NCBI GenBank assembly: GCA_014905825.1
Contig: JACGCN010000038.1
Span: 1 to 64,000, forward strand
DNA length: 64,000 bases
Direction: 5' to 3'
DNA from: Lyophyllum atratum
Lineage: Eukaryota; Basidiomycota; Agaricomycetes; Agaricales; Lyophyllaceae
Shown: piece after piece, positions 11,953 through 23,487 of the stretch
How the letters are laid out: each line of letters begins with the position of its first letter
Numbering within the stretch: the stretch's first letter is position 1
The notes under the pieces: model-generated
Told to the model about the DNA's origin: nothing
Databases searched by the model: none
Seen by the model: the letters and a program-made list of their open reading frames with translations, nothing else
Made by a program: the position numbers and the translations under genes

Positions 11953-14507
11953 TTAGTATCCCTGCACAGTGGCGCGCCGCCGCCTTGCAAGCCTCTCAGC
12001 TATCACATGGTCATAGATGGCCTGCACTCGTTCAATGATAGGAACTATCGGCTTCGGTTGCTCTGCGTCTTGATTAGGTCTCGTTGAGGGGAGCGTGGGC
12101 GCCTCTACATCGGGTTTATATTCGTAGCTGCCCGAATAATCCGTCTGCAGTCTATGGAGTCCCTGGAGAGGCTCGAAATTCGAAGCCTGATACGTCGAAT
12201 CCCGTCCTACCATGTCCGGGAGGGAAGTAGACAAATCAAACGCCCATTCTGCGGTCTGTACAGATAGCTCATAGCTGAGATGATCCTTCATAAAGCCGAG
12301 TAGACGCTTGATATCGGTGGCGGGAAATGGGCACGGGTTTTCGGAGGACGCATCACGTTCCAAGGCCAAAATTTCGTGCATGATCCCAACCAGGAGGACT
12401 TGGGATCCTTCAGGTAGGTCGTTAGACTTCCACAATAAGAAGGCATCGAGGGTCTCGCTGACCACGGAATGGTTCGCCAGGCCGTATACACGGTGCTTCA
12501 ATAAGGCGACGAGGTGAGCCAATGTAAGAACTACGCCCCCGTCCTCGATGTCTTCCAATATGTAAACACAAGTGCTGAATATACCACACAGCGATATCAA
12601 TTTTGGAAGAATGCACAGAGGACTCGGATGTGTATCCTGAAGGCTCGTATAGGGAAATGGTTCCTGGACGCGAACTTCCACTTGATGTGCCCTGGGATTT
12701 TCTTCCATGAGATCCAGCATAGATGAGACTGGGTGCAGCTCCCGAGAAAGTTCTTCGTTTTCAGCCGACGGCGAGTGGGGTTGGGACGGAAACCATGTGT
12801 CGGACGTGAGAGAGGCACCCATTCTGAGGGTCTGAGAAATTGATAGGGCTGGATAGACCTTTGTTTTACGCATAAACGCCAGTATTTGATGCGAATAGAA
12901 ATCGAGCGTGAATTTTTCGCGTCCGAGGAGTTTGATTCCCTGATAGGCGATGACGCGCCCGACCCGAGGCAAAGCGAAATACCAAGATAGAAGAGGAGTG
13001 TGGCGATACGAGTTGAGAACCACGTCCGTTGATCTCATCCAAGAATGTATAGCCTCAGATCCATCCGCTAGCACAACTTCATACACAGCGAGTACATCTT
13101 TGGGATGAATATCGGATCGCGGGCCGGAAAGTAAGTCCTCAAGCTTCTGTCGCTCTCTCTCTACCGCGTTCAAGGCAAGATCGGCCGTACTAGCAAGTTG
13201 GCGCATATCGCTTGGAATACGTGGAATTTGTCGCGATAGCTCGACTAAATCACGGCGTCCGAACAACACTTCCATACATATCGCCTTTGTAGCAAGCCAG
13301 TTGCTATGATCCCGGGCGTGATCGAAAGAGAAGACGCTGAGCTTGGAAAGAGCATTTAGGCAAACGTTGGTTCGAAGATTTCTGGCTTGGAGCTCTAAAT
13401 ATCCGCTTGGGTTGCACGTCTCCAACAAATCCGTGATGCGAAGCTTCACGACATCGGAGGTCCCAAAGGCGAGACTCCACGTTCGTTGACCGTCATCTGA
13501 TTCTAGAAAGCCTGGGACGCTTTCAACAAACGGCTGGAGTTCGTGCTCGTCCGAAAGCCTCTGCCACACCCACTGAACCGCCCTGGTGTCCCTCTGGATA
13601 CGCTCCTCCACCGAGAGCAGTTGCATGGCAAATTGCTCGCGAGCTTCCGTGAGACTGCTCGAAAGGGATTCGTATTGATCTATAACGGCTTGAACGATAG
13701 GCCAAAGGATACCCGAGAGCGGCGTTTCGTAGGGTGCAGAGAGATCAACGAAGGGAGAGAGCGTCGCGAAGCCATAGAAGGTCAAGCAACAGACAACCAC
13801 TCCTATCACGACACCGGCGACAGGGATGCTGATTGGTAATAAGAAAATGCAAAGGCCAGCGAAGAACAGGAAGAGGGAAACATGAAGCAAAATGGGGATG
13901 TATTCGACGATCGCATCCATCTTCCATTTCTCGCTCCCTTCAAAAAGGAAAGCTCTCATTCGAGCGCGCCGTAATGGTTTGCCGTTGTTTCGCTGAATTC
14001 TCTGAGTATAGTCCCTGACCCACTGCTGCACAAGTGTCACGCACAAGGCAGCAGCGAGACTGAATGCAAGGCTGAGGAACCATAGCATGTTTACTGCGAT
14101 GTCGGAAGGCTTGTTGGTGGATTCCGCTCCAGAGATGACGCTAGGGTTCGGTACTGCTGAAGTATTTGAGAAAATCGCCCCGACCTGCAGGGCTAAGATC
14201 TGTGTAAGGATGGCATTCGTAACCTCCCCGGAATCCGGCTTGAGGAGCTTATAGCTCTCGATAATGAAAGCCGTGACGACAGCAGAGAAAAGACCAGCCT
14301 GGTAGCTTCGGTCAGACTGTATCTGGCCGCATCAATATACTGGTTCCTCACGAAAATCAGGGTGCTATCCATGTCGGCTTTCCAGGTTTCCGTTATGTTC
14401 GAATCGTGCTGTTCCGCTTCGGCGACATATATTGACCAAAGTTTCTGGGCCTGTTCATTGTAATCAACTGTGTCCGTGTATACGGGTTGAGGGCTCAGCT
14501 GAAGCAT
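11953..14507 (-). CDS. DUF6535 family membrane protein
   Basis: Member of a large Agaricomycete family with an N-terminal multi-span membrane domain; the biochemical role is unknown. Two exons (14507-14352 and 14298-11953) join in frame to 833 residues. The junction restores the family block LIFAGLFSAVVTAFIIESYK. Hydrophobic spans follow: LWFLSLAFSLAAALCVTLVQ, then a helical pair around HVSLFLFFAGLCIFLLP and VAGVVIGVVVCCLTFYGFA. The remaining 550 or so residues are soluble-looking and poorly conserved in composition. The preceding WSIYVAEAEQHD...WKADMDS also fits the family. The start ATG at 14507 is the first in frame; an upstream exon cannot be excluded. Confidence 0.85.
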
Positions 14508-15035
14508 TAACTACAAGAAAGCACGCACCCGTGTCCATCTTGATATCCGAATGAACGTGGTATGCGTATGCGTATGATACGAGGTCCTTTTTCACCGAGG
14601 GGTGTAGAGCGATCCAAGAACGGTTCACCAGTAAGAAGCTCAGAAATCCCTGTCAGAGCGGTGGCAACACGAAATTCTGGAACATGCGTTGGCCGCGAGG
14701 TCAGTCTGATTCCACTTGAAAGGATTTAATTTCGGACCTATTGATCAGGGTGGCTCTCTAAGTAGCACTCGAATAACCCGAAAGTCACCTTGATCATCCT
14801 GGACTGCTCTGCCAGGAATAATTGCGATCATGGTGTGCATGAAGGGCGTGACTGCTTGTAGGAAATCCCCAACTTGGCTGGCGAGTGATGTTTTCCGACC
14901 TTGGGCTGGCAGAGGATGTGTTGTTTCAATGAAAGGGTGTAGGCAAATATCGGAGTTTGAAGCGACAAACACGTCAACACGCCGCGCCCTCGACCAGCTC
15001 ATTCCTCATTTTTTCAGTCTAATTTCTTATTCACC
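14508..15035. other. Intergenic between divergent DUF6535 and SCD6 genes
   Basis: About 530 nt holding both promoters. It contains copy 2 of the short direct repeat (14955-15007) close to the SCD6 start, and a T-rich stretch just before the ATG. No coding frame is supportable. Confidence 0.45.
14955..15007. repeat. Imperfect direct repeat flanking the DUF6535 gene (copy 2)
   Basis: Second copy of the block at 11797-11849. It lies within 80 nt upstream of the SCD6 ATG, so it could be a promoter element there rather than a transposon trace. Confidence 0.35.
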
Positions 15036-16547
15036 ATGGCTCAAAGTTTCATTGGGTACTCTCTCTCAGATTCCCTGCAGAGCGATATACTGACGCTTAT
15101 GCCTGCAGCAAACCCATCTCTCTCATTTCTCATTCAGATGTGCGGTATCGGGGTATTCTAGCGGGCATCGACCCAGCGGCGTCGACGATTCAACTCTCAA
15201 ATGGTGCGTTTACTTTTTTGGGGGGTATAGATCTCGGTATAACTGATGGTGTGTGTAGTGTACTCAATGGGAACGGAATCACGACGGTGAGCTTCTTGGA
15301 CTTGTATCGGAGCCACCTTTTGTGCGAGTGGCGACTTTGGCATGACTCAGTGTTGGCGAACGCGAGCGACCACACTGTCAAACTTTCTTGGATTTAACCA
15401 CGCCAGCCGCACGCAACGATTGTCTAGGCTTTGTGTTTGGATGGCTCCTGACGATACTTTTGCAGGCCACCGAATGAATTCATCCCTCCCGTCCAAGAAC
15501 CGTACCAATATATCATATTCCGGGCATCCGAAGTGAAAGACCTAGCTGTTGACGAGCCCACACCACGGCGGAGTGTCCACGATGATCCAGCGGTCTTAGT
15601 ACGTGCCCATTTCTTCCCGTCCCTAAAGATCCATGCCTTCAGCACACCCCATCTTCCAAATCTACCCTCCGTATGACATTAAACTGATCCACCCTTCTTC
15701 CCCTTAGGCTGTCCCCCCACCAGGCCCAGCTCACACATCGCCATACCCTGCCCCCGCCGTTGCACAGCAGCAACCCCTGCAACAACAGCCCCCTCCGCAA
15801 GCATACACCCCCAACATCAGTGGTGCACAGGCCCAACCCCAGCCACCCACCGAGCACGCCCAAGCCGCGCGCCCCGGCCGTCGCGGGAACGTGCACACAG
15901 CCGCCGCTTCGCTCGAGACCGTCGAGCGCGCTCTGGGCGACCTCCGCGTGTCTGGCGCCCCTGTAAACGGCGGGGGTCGCGGTGGTGGACGACGTGGCGG
16001 AGGAGGAGGACGCGGACGAGCTGCTGATGCGGCGCAGATCAAGGTCCCGACGACGGACTTTGATTTCGCGAGCAGCAATGCCAAGTTTGACAAATCTGCT
16101 TTGACGCCGCGGATGGGGAGCGGTGCTGGGGAGGCGAAGAGCGAAGCGGGGAGTGCGGGGGAGGATGGGGAGGAGAAAGATAAGGAGGCTGCTAAGGAGA
16201 AAGAGAAGGAGGCTGCGGCGTATAATCCGCAGAAGTCGTTCTTCGACTCGTTATCTTCGAGTGCGCAGGCTGGGCCCCCGAGTGGCGGTGCTGGTGCGGG
16301 CGGTGCTGGGATTGGTGGTGGTGGCGGCGGCGGTGGAGGACGTGGGAGGAGAGGTGGACGTGGTGGAATGGGGAGGAATCGCAGGGAAGAGGAGCGTGAA
16401 CGAAATGTCGCGACGTTTGGGGAACCCGGGGGTGTTGGGCTTATGGGACCTGGGGCGTACGTTGGTGGATGGGGAGGGTATGGAAGACGCGGGGGCAGGC
16501 CGAGGCGTGGTGGTGGACCGCCTGCGGCTGTGCAGGCCCGTGGATGA
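15036..16547 (+). CDS. SCD6: LSM14/SCD6 (RAP55) mRNP protein
   Basis: Cytoplasmic P-body protein that represses translation and promotes mRNA decapping in its family. Exons 15036-15055, 15109-15203, 15259-15286, 15466-15598 and 15708-16547 join in frame to 371 residues. The N-terminal Lsm domain reads KPISLISHSDVRYRGILAGI, then VYSMGTE and YQYIIFRASEVKDL. A Pro/Gln-rich linker follows, then an RGG patch, the FFD box (YNPQKSFFDSLSS), a second RGG-rich stretch, the TFG-like box (RERNVATFGEPGG) and an RG-rich tail. This order is diagnostic. Intron 3 (179 nt) is longer than the others. Confidence 0.95.
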
Positions 16548-17260
16548 TCCACGCATCTGATTCTAAGTGACGGGACCTTAGGGAGGGGGTGGATTGGTGC
16601 AAAGCACGTGCCCCGTGGTGGAAGTGCAGGAACTTGAAGAGAATCAGAATAGTTTTACTCGTTTGAAAGTATAGTGGTCGAGGGCCGCCCAACCCCTGCT
16701 CTCAATCGTTAGGATCCTGTATGTGTAGTCGTGGTGCTGTCAAAGTTACTCGTAATGGAACAGGCCTTGTATTTCTTTGTCCTGATCAGAGATCTGTCGA
16801 CTTCAAGGTCTTTGATGACATGCTACTTACATATACTTATGTACGATAGGATGCTCAAATGAGGTTTGGACTTACCAGGTTGAATATGAAGCGTGATGCT
16901 GTAAGAGCGGTCGGATCGTATGTATCTGAGCTCAGCTTGGAACTTCCCTATCGATGAGGACCGAAGTGAGAGCCGCCATCCGAATATCGACTCTTATATT
17001 TCGATGGGAGATACCCATGGCAGGATACTGGAAGGTCAAAGCGCGTCTTGCCTCGTGGTATTACTATTAGGCTACAAATACACAAAGTTTCGTTACGGAG
17101 GTCAATCATCTTCAGGAGTGTGAGGATAGAAGGCAGGATCGTATTTCCCTCCCTTCAAACAATTCTGCATGCATTTAAGGTGTATTTCCCTAGGAAGAGT
17201 AGGCTATATGCGGTCGGCGGCTCAGCTTAGACGCAAAGGAACATAACGTAGGCCGTAGGT
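16548..17260. other. About 0.7 kb convergent intergenic DNA
   Basis: Lies between the 3' ends of SCD6 (+) and the MYND gene (-). The MYND gene may reach into it: the codon near 17265 is followed on the reverse strand by a good donor (GTAAGTGA), so a short last exon could lie around 17150-17190. Nothing else is evident. Confidence 0.4.
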
Positions 17261-18589
17261 TCACTTACATAACGAGAGAAACAAGCTTTGTGTTCCTTGA
17301 AAAGGCCCAAAGGTTGCATGGTATGAATGACCAGCTGGTGGAGTCCGCATATCAGCGAGAAGAAAGTCAGAAGGCAAAATTCGACCAAGGTTACCCACCT
17401 CCTTCAGAGCTTCACGCGGCGGCATATTCTCTCCCTTGGGTAATTCAATGGAGATCACCATCACCGATCCAAGCGCTCCGTCGTTTCGCTTCCTCTGCTC
17501 CGCATCCCTCCGGAACATGGCTCTCGGGGCTGCCGGACTCGAGTCCGCAAAACTCATACGGTTGGCGTAGACAGCTTCCAGGGCGCTCCATGGGAGGACT
17601 TCGGCATCAGCGAAGGAATAATAGGTGCGAGGGTTGGACGAAGCTGTGCGGCGAACAGTAACTGCGAGGAAGTGTGTTTCTGCGCGGGAGATATCTCGGA
17701 CGAGCCCGAGGAAGTGCCAAGCTGCGAAGGTTAATGTGTCCCTGGTGAGAGTGAGGTCGTCATCCTGCAGCTAAGGTATGATCAGTGATTACCCGTTGTG
17801 ACTCTTAGCGAACATCGAGAGATCTCGCAGGACATCTCCTCTACCAGGTCCGAGAAATGAGCGAATTACTCGAATCGCGTCCGTTAAGCCGAGTGCTGAC
17901 CTTGTCCGTTTAGGCTCTCCCTTCTTGACTTTAGGCGCTCTTTCTTCATTGATGTATAGCCCAGTGTAGTTACAGCTTTTCTCCATCGCGTAGTGCACGC
18001 TGGGATGGACGAAAGGGTGAACAGAACGCAAGGTGAGCACGAACTTGAAGGTCAAACCAGAGCGGTTTGTGTGATTGCCAGTCGGCTTTCTGACTGTCAA
18101 AAGAGGATTCAGACTGAGGTGGGCGATCTTTTGGATCATGAGAGTGCATGTTTTTTGTTGAATTCACCATTCTACGGAGCAGTAAGGAGCTGCACGACAT
18201 TTTGAGCATCGACGAAGGGCCTTGTTGGGCGACTCAGATATTCCGCATTTGGCACAATGAGTTTTCTCCGGAAGTTTGGCAAAGTTGAGTTTTCCATCGG
18301 GAGGTTGTGTCAGCGCGGAATGGCGTCCTTGTATCAGCTGTTGAGACGGTAGACAGCGATGAAAATTGCTGAAACTGTGGCTACTGTGAGGATTCGGCGT
18401 GATTGTAAGCGCGTGAAGTAAAGGCAAGATATCCGAATTCCGCAAATGCAAGCTTCCCTCCAAGTCGATTACATTTCAACTTGGAACGACCAAAAAGCAG
18501 TTCGCCCTCCTGGCAGTCACCTCTTCAAGCTGAATCGAAAAGCCTCCGTTCCAATCTCTTGCCATGGTTTGATTCGTAGACTCGGTCAT
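17261..18589 (-). CDS. MYND-type zinc finger protein
   Basis: Reverse-strand gene with a clear MYND finger, a protein-interaction module. Exon 1 is 18589-18521 (start MTESTNQ; an in-frame ATG also lies at 18601). Exon 2 is 18457-18168, and exon 3 starts at 18093. Joined, they give HCAKCGISESPNKALRRCSKC and PYCSVECQKADWQSHK, a full MYND pattern (CxxC...CxxC...YCxxxCQxxDWxxHK). Downstream exons are less certain: a segment with VIRSFLGPGRGD and one with TFAAWHFLGLVRDISRAETH both look coding and lie in order, but their junctions need weak donors. The 3' end is either the stop at 17261 or a small further exon. The gene may be partly degenerate. Confidence 0.65.
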
Positions 18590-18599
18590 GTCAATGTGC

Positions 18600-19130
18600 A
18601 TTCTGAAATATTGACTATGGTATCAAGCGACATGGATAATGGGTCCAACCTGACTGTTATGCAACTGTGTCCAACGACGAACGTGCGGTAGCGCTTCGCT
18701 GATAGATCCCATCTATGGGGCAAGAACAAAGTGTCAGATCGGGGTCTATGCCAGCCAGACTGGACGCTGCCCCGATAATGATGACCGAATAGTATGTATG
18801 GACGTTTCTAAGCCTGCGGATAGATGATCGTGTGACTCAATTATGTTCAAGCCTTCAACGCCAGGAATGATGACGCCTGGAAGTCGGTGAGAAGACTTGC
18901 ACTATTATCAAGCCGAGCGCTGGCATCTGACCTGTGAAGCAGTGCGGCAGAGTGGTCCAAACTTGGCGATAGATTCAGAGGTGTGAATTGAGCGGCGAAA
19001 ACCAACTTGTGAGACGATGAAATGAAGCGCTCCGGAACTGGTGATGAAGGCGCTTATGTTGACGCCGAACAGTGATTTCTTGAAAAAACATGGGATATCA
19101 TGGATAGTTTCTATGAAAGAGACAGTCAAG
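18600..19130 (-). pseudogene. Possible decayed fragment upstream of the MYND gene
   Basis: Two reverse-strand stretches look coding but do not assemble. One, around 18640-18725 after a CATAG acceptor, reads SISEALPHVRRWTQLHNSQV then meets a stop. The other, 18908-19129, is open for about 70 codons. The first resembles, from memory, C-terminal blocks of MYND-family proteins of these fungi. It may be the tail of a duplicated neighbour. Confidence is low because no start, finger or continuous frame is present. Confidence 0.25.
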
Positions 19131-19824
19131 GATCATGTCGGACAGGGGAGGTTGGCACCAGGACCATGTCAAAATGGTGATGGCAGTCAATGGGAATTGA
19201 GTAGTGGTCATCAGAATTTGAGGAATAGGTTTCATCGTGTGGTAAATCACAGTCTCACCGCCTCGCCAACAAGCATCTGATGTGTGCTTGCGTTCTAAGA
19301 TTGGACTTCCCGGCGCCATCGCTTCTCCCTTACATTGCGACGTCGCCGGACGAAGGCCTAATAACGATGATGGGACAGTGAGTGAAAAGTGCGTAGCACT
19401 TCAGGACGAGAAGCCTACTAGCCAAGTTGATGAGTGATGAGGCTCCTCCACTGGAAAAGATCAGTAGACGGGAGTAGCAACTAGACGTTGTCATACCGTA
19501 TTTTAAAATCTAGGGATAGGCTATGCAGTGGTGCGCCAGTGGTTGGTTTCGAAGACATTTAATGATTCAGAAAAGCGGATACAGAGTCACAACAGCATCA
19601 AGAGGCCGGGGAGGGAGGGAGAGGGATACAGGACATTTGAGACGCTGGAACAGATTATTTGGCAGATCTCGTTCGCAGCGTAGAGAAATTGTAAATTATG
19701 GTGCAACATGGAGGAGGAGGGGGTGCTGCCGGCATTTGGAGTCGCAGTCCGGAATGCCAAGATTATTTTCTCACGAGTGCTTCATCTGCTCTCTACCACT
19801 CTGCACCCAGTCTCCGCCTCCTGA

Positions 19825-21948
19825 ATGGTCACTCAAGTCTCGCAAGCGGTCAACGGTGTCATGGAAGACACAAATGGGAAGGCAAATGGAAAGGCAATCA
19901 AGTCAAAAAACCAGCTGCGGCGGCTGAAGGCGAAGCAAAAGAAGGCCGAGGTTTCAACCGTTCGTGACATGGAGTTCTTACAACTTAGCGACAGCGAACT
20001 GACCCTGCGAGTTGAGCAGAACGACGCAGAAGAGAAAGTCACCGTGAAAGCCGAAGAGACTGTGGACTTATCTTATGTCGTGTACGTATCTGAACAATTG
20101 GATGTCAAAGGCTCTGCCCTCGAAGCATTCTCCGACGTATTTGCTCGCTTTCAGCTGCCTCCCGATGAAACTTCGGTGCGTGGCAGAGACATCTTATGCC
20201 TAGACGAGTATGCTGAACAAGTTACAGCAGAACGAAAGGGGCGCAATGCCGTCGAAAGGCGAGATCATCTACTCGGACGACGACATGGAATCAGAGGGCG
20301 ACTCCGACACGGAAAAAAAACCTCTTTCCAAGAAGAAGCAGCGCAAGATGGCACGCCTGACAGTGGCGGAGCTGAAGCAGCTGGTCAAGAAACCCGAGGT
20401 TGTAGAATGGACAGACGTCACAGCCGCAGACCCCCGTCTCCTACTACACCTCAAAAGCCACCGCAACACCGTCCCGATTCCCATCCACTGGAGCGCCAAG
20501 CGCGACTACCTCCAAGGCAAACGTGGTATCGAAAAGCCACCGTTCCAGCTTCCGGCGTACATCGCAGACACGGGTATCGCGACGATGCGTGACGCAGTCA
20601 AAGAAAAGGAAGCTAACATGTCTTTGAAGGCGAAGACCCGGGAACGTGTGCAGCCCAAAATGGGCAAGGTCGACATCGATTACCAGAAGCTCCACGATGC
20701 ATTTTTCAAATTTCAGACGAAGCCGCCTGTCACTGGATTTGGTGAAATGTAAGCACCGATCGTTGGGTATCCCCTGTTCAGCTAACGGCCTCTGATTCGT
20801 AGGTATTATGAAGGCAAGGAATTTGAGACGTCCCTGAAGGAGAAGAGGCCGGGAGACTTGTCACCGGAATTGGTGGAAGCGCTGTCGATCCCGCCACTCG
20901 CACCGCCACCATGGCTGATCAGCATGCAACGCTTTGGACCTCCACCGAGCTACCCAACACTGAGGATACCTGGTCTCAACGCTCCCATTCCCGAAGGGTA
21001 CGTCGTGCTGCTCCTAGACCACTCCGTTATCTAATAATGCCATATAGGGCGCAGTGGGGTTTCCACCCTGGTGGATGGGGCAAACCCCCTCTGGATGAAT
21101 ACAACCGGCCCTTGTATGGCGACGTCTTCGGTGTCCTTCCAAAGGCTGGAGATTCGGGGGTAAGTCAGGCTGTCTTATCTGGCATGATACAACCTGACAT
21201 TTTTGTGCAGGTTGGAGAGCCCATCGACAAGAACCTTTGGGGCGAACTGGAGCCGGAAGAAGGTACGTCATACCTTTCCCTTCCGCCACTACGTATTGAC
21301 TGACCAAATATTCTCTCCAGAGGAAGAAGAGGAGGAGAGCGAATCAGAAGAGGAGGAGGAAGAAGAGATCCAACCTGCGCCCTCAGACGGCCTGCAAACG
21401 CCCTCTGGTCTTGAAACACCTTCCGGCATGAGCAGCGTCGTCTCCACCGTCGCCGGCGGGCTCGAGACTCCCGACTTCCTGGAACTGCGCAAGGGCCGCA
21501 CAGTCTCCGAAGCGGTCGAGGCAGGCCCGCGGTCGCTCTACCAGGTCGTGCCCGAGAAGCAGACGTCAGTGCGGGGCCTCATGGGCAGCGAACGTGGGTA
21601 CGACGTCAGCGGCGTTTCGGGTGCACCCATCCCTGTCCTGGGTGACGAGAGGGGTACGAAGGTACGTTATCGATTTGGTGTGGAGTTGGTCCTGGTGCTA
21701 ACGTGATTTCGGTGTGGCAGCGAAAAGCCAATGGCGTCGATGTGTCGATTGACGCGAGTCAGTTGGAGGGCCTGTCGGAGGAGGAGCTGAGGCGGAAGTA
21801 TGATGCGTATTCGCGGGGCTCGGCTGGTGTTCCCGGGGCGAATAAGGAGGACTTTTCGGATATGGTGGCTAAGGAGATGGCGAATAAGAAACAGAAGATG
21901 GAGAGGGACCGGGACAGGAAAAAGGGGGGGAAGGAGTACAAGTTCTGA
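19825..21948 (+). CDS. CUS1: Splicing factor 3B subunit 2 (CUS1/SAP145)
   Basis: U2 snRNP SF3b component that helps anchor U2 at the branch site. Exons 19825-20175, 20231-20748, 20803-20997, 21048-21159, 21211-21262, 21321-21661 and 21721-21948 join in frame to 598 residues. The conserved core is present: KPEVVEWTDVTAADPRLL, HRNTVPIPIHWSAKRDYLQG, KGIEKPPFQLP-like block, the PSP region (GFGEMYYEGKEFE, LGLSIPPLAPPPWL-like), GPPPSYPTLRIPGLNAPIP and WGFHPGGWGKPPLDE. An acidic stretch and a C-terminal charged tail (KKQKMERDRDRKKGG) follow. The N-terminus is basic (KNQLRRLKAKQKK), as in orthologues. All junctions are canonical. Confidence 0.95.
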
Positions 21949-23487
21949 GGTGTCCCATCCTTCCTTCCGTGTATTGCTGAGCGCTTTGTTTTTACTTTAC
22001 AGTGTATCTTACGTATTTTTTCTTTTGACAAGGGGAAGTAGGTTATACTCTCCATTGACATGAACTGTGTGGGTTGACCCAAGTGGTGGTATAGCCGTCT
22101 CCCGTTCTTTGAGACTCACGTCTAGCCCCTCTTCTTTAATTGCATCCGTTCCACCAACTGAACCTGCATCTAGCGGTTGTTGGATACCTATGTTTTCGCA
22201 ACTGTCAGGTCGATCGCGGCGTCAATCCCATCGTGAGTCAATCATTCGGCGCTCCCGGGCATCATCCGAGTTGGAGTCGATACTGGGAGTCAGGTTCGTC
22301 CGAACGCTGTACAGTACAGGCCCGTCTTAAGTATCAAGCTGGACGGATCCCAGTGGCGATAGATCAATGGACAGTTACGTCCCTTGCTACAAATTGACCC
22401 ATGAATGAACTGAATGCTATCGTTGTGTGCGGGTTGTCTAAATTTGACCTACTGATCAGCACGTCGAGGGCACGGACAGCACCCGTCTGAGGAGATCTGA
22501 GGACTCTTCATGAATTGATATCCCTCGGTCGACTTCGGGACTGCTGATTTGACGAGTTAACCTTCGGGAAGATTCAGATGATCGTTGCCGGCGCAGTGAC
22601 AGCGCGTTTCATGAGTCCTGCCACCGCCGCTTATCGAAAACTGACCGTCGTCAGACTAAGTCGTCAGTGCGTCGTTACCTGTCTTTACACTGATCTTCAC
22701 GAGTCACGCATATGTACTATGCGCACAGTTGATAAGTATATGATTGGTACCTGCTATTCCCCCTGCCAATTGGATCACTGTTAGTAGAGCATGGCAACGA
22801 AGATGATCAGTGCTTTGTCTTTCTTGCAGTTGATTCATCTGATGATTGCAACTATATGTACACCTGCTGAAGCGCTTCGGGGAGAAGTTTTTGCTCTGAA
22901 CTGGGCTCCACATTATGCCCATAGTCTAAATGGTTGAAGTAAAACTGTAACTTCGTATATGTGTCTAATGCGTTCTGTTAACTCACCATGACTTGCCATT
23001 TTTTCTTGCGTCCTTCCCCTCCGTTTTGGCCCCCAGTTATTATCCTCGAGCGCTCAATTCAATCAACGAGATTTTGATGCGATCGAGGAATGGTGCATGC
23101 CATCAGCATGATGATGAGAGAGTTGGCCCGGCACAGCCATCAAAAGCCGTTTTCAGGGCCAGGGGGTAGACCAAACGAGTTCTCAATTGAAACGGTTCCG
23201 GTTAAATCGTTGCTCTGCATGCGAGCCATCTGGAGCTTCAAGTCAGCCGACCTCACTTTATCTCGCTCACCCTCTTACCTTTACCCTCTTCTTACGTTCT
23301 GCTAGCTCGCGGGAGGAGATGTCCCAGGTGAAGCTGTGAGCAATTCCCATCATTTGAGCACCAAATTCTCGATTTTTGAACATCAACGAAATTCAGAACT
23401 TTACGCCCCCCCCCGAATGTCGATTTTGTCCATGGTAAGGGTTCATTCTAACTCATAGGCGATCATGTTGAACCAATTCGCAACCAG
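21949..23487. other. About 1.5 kb without a supportable gene
   Basis: Holds the CUS1 3' flank and the upstream region of the arrestin-fold gene. Frames are short and unconvincing. The first exon of the arrestin-fold gene probably lies near 23417-23434 (ATG followed by a GTAAGG donor), but its phase does not match the next exon, so it is not asserted. Confidence 0.4.

Noticed and set aside
15731..16552. Long Pro-rich frame antisense to SCD6
   Set aside because: It mirrors the Gly/Arg-rich RGG codons of SCD6 on the opposite strand; composition artefact.
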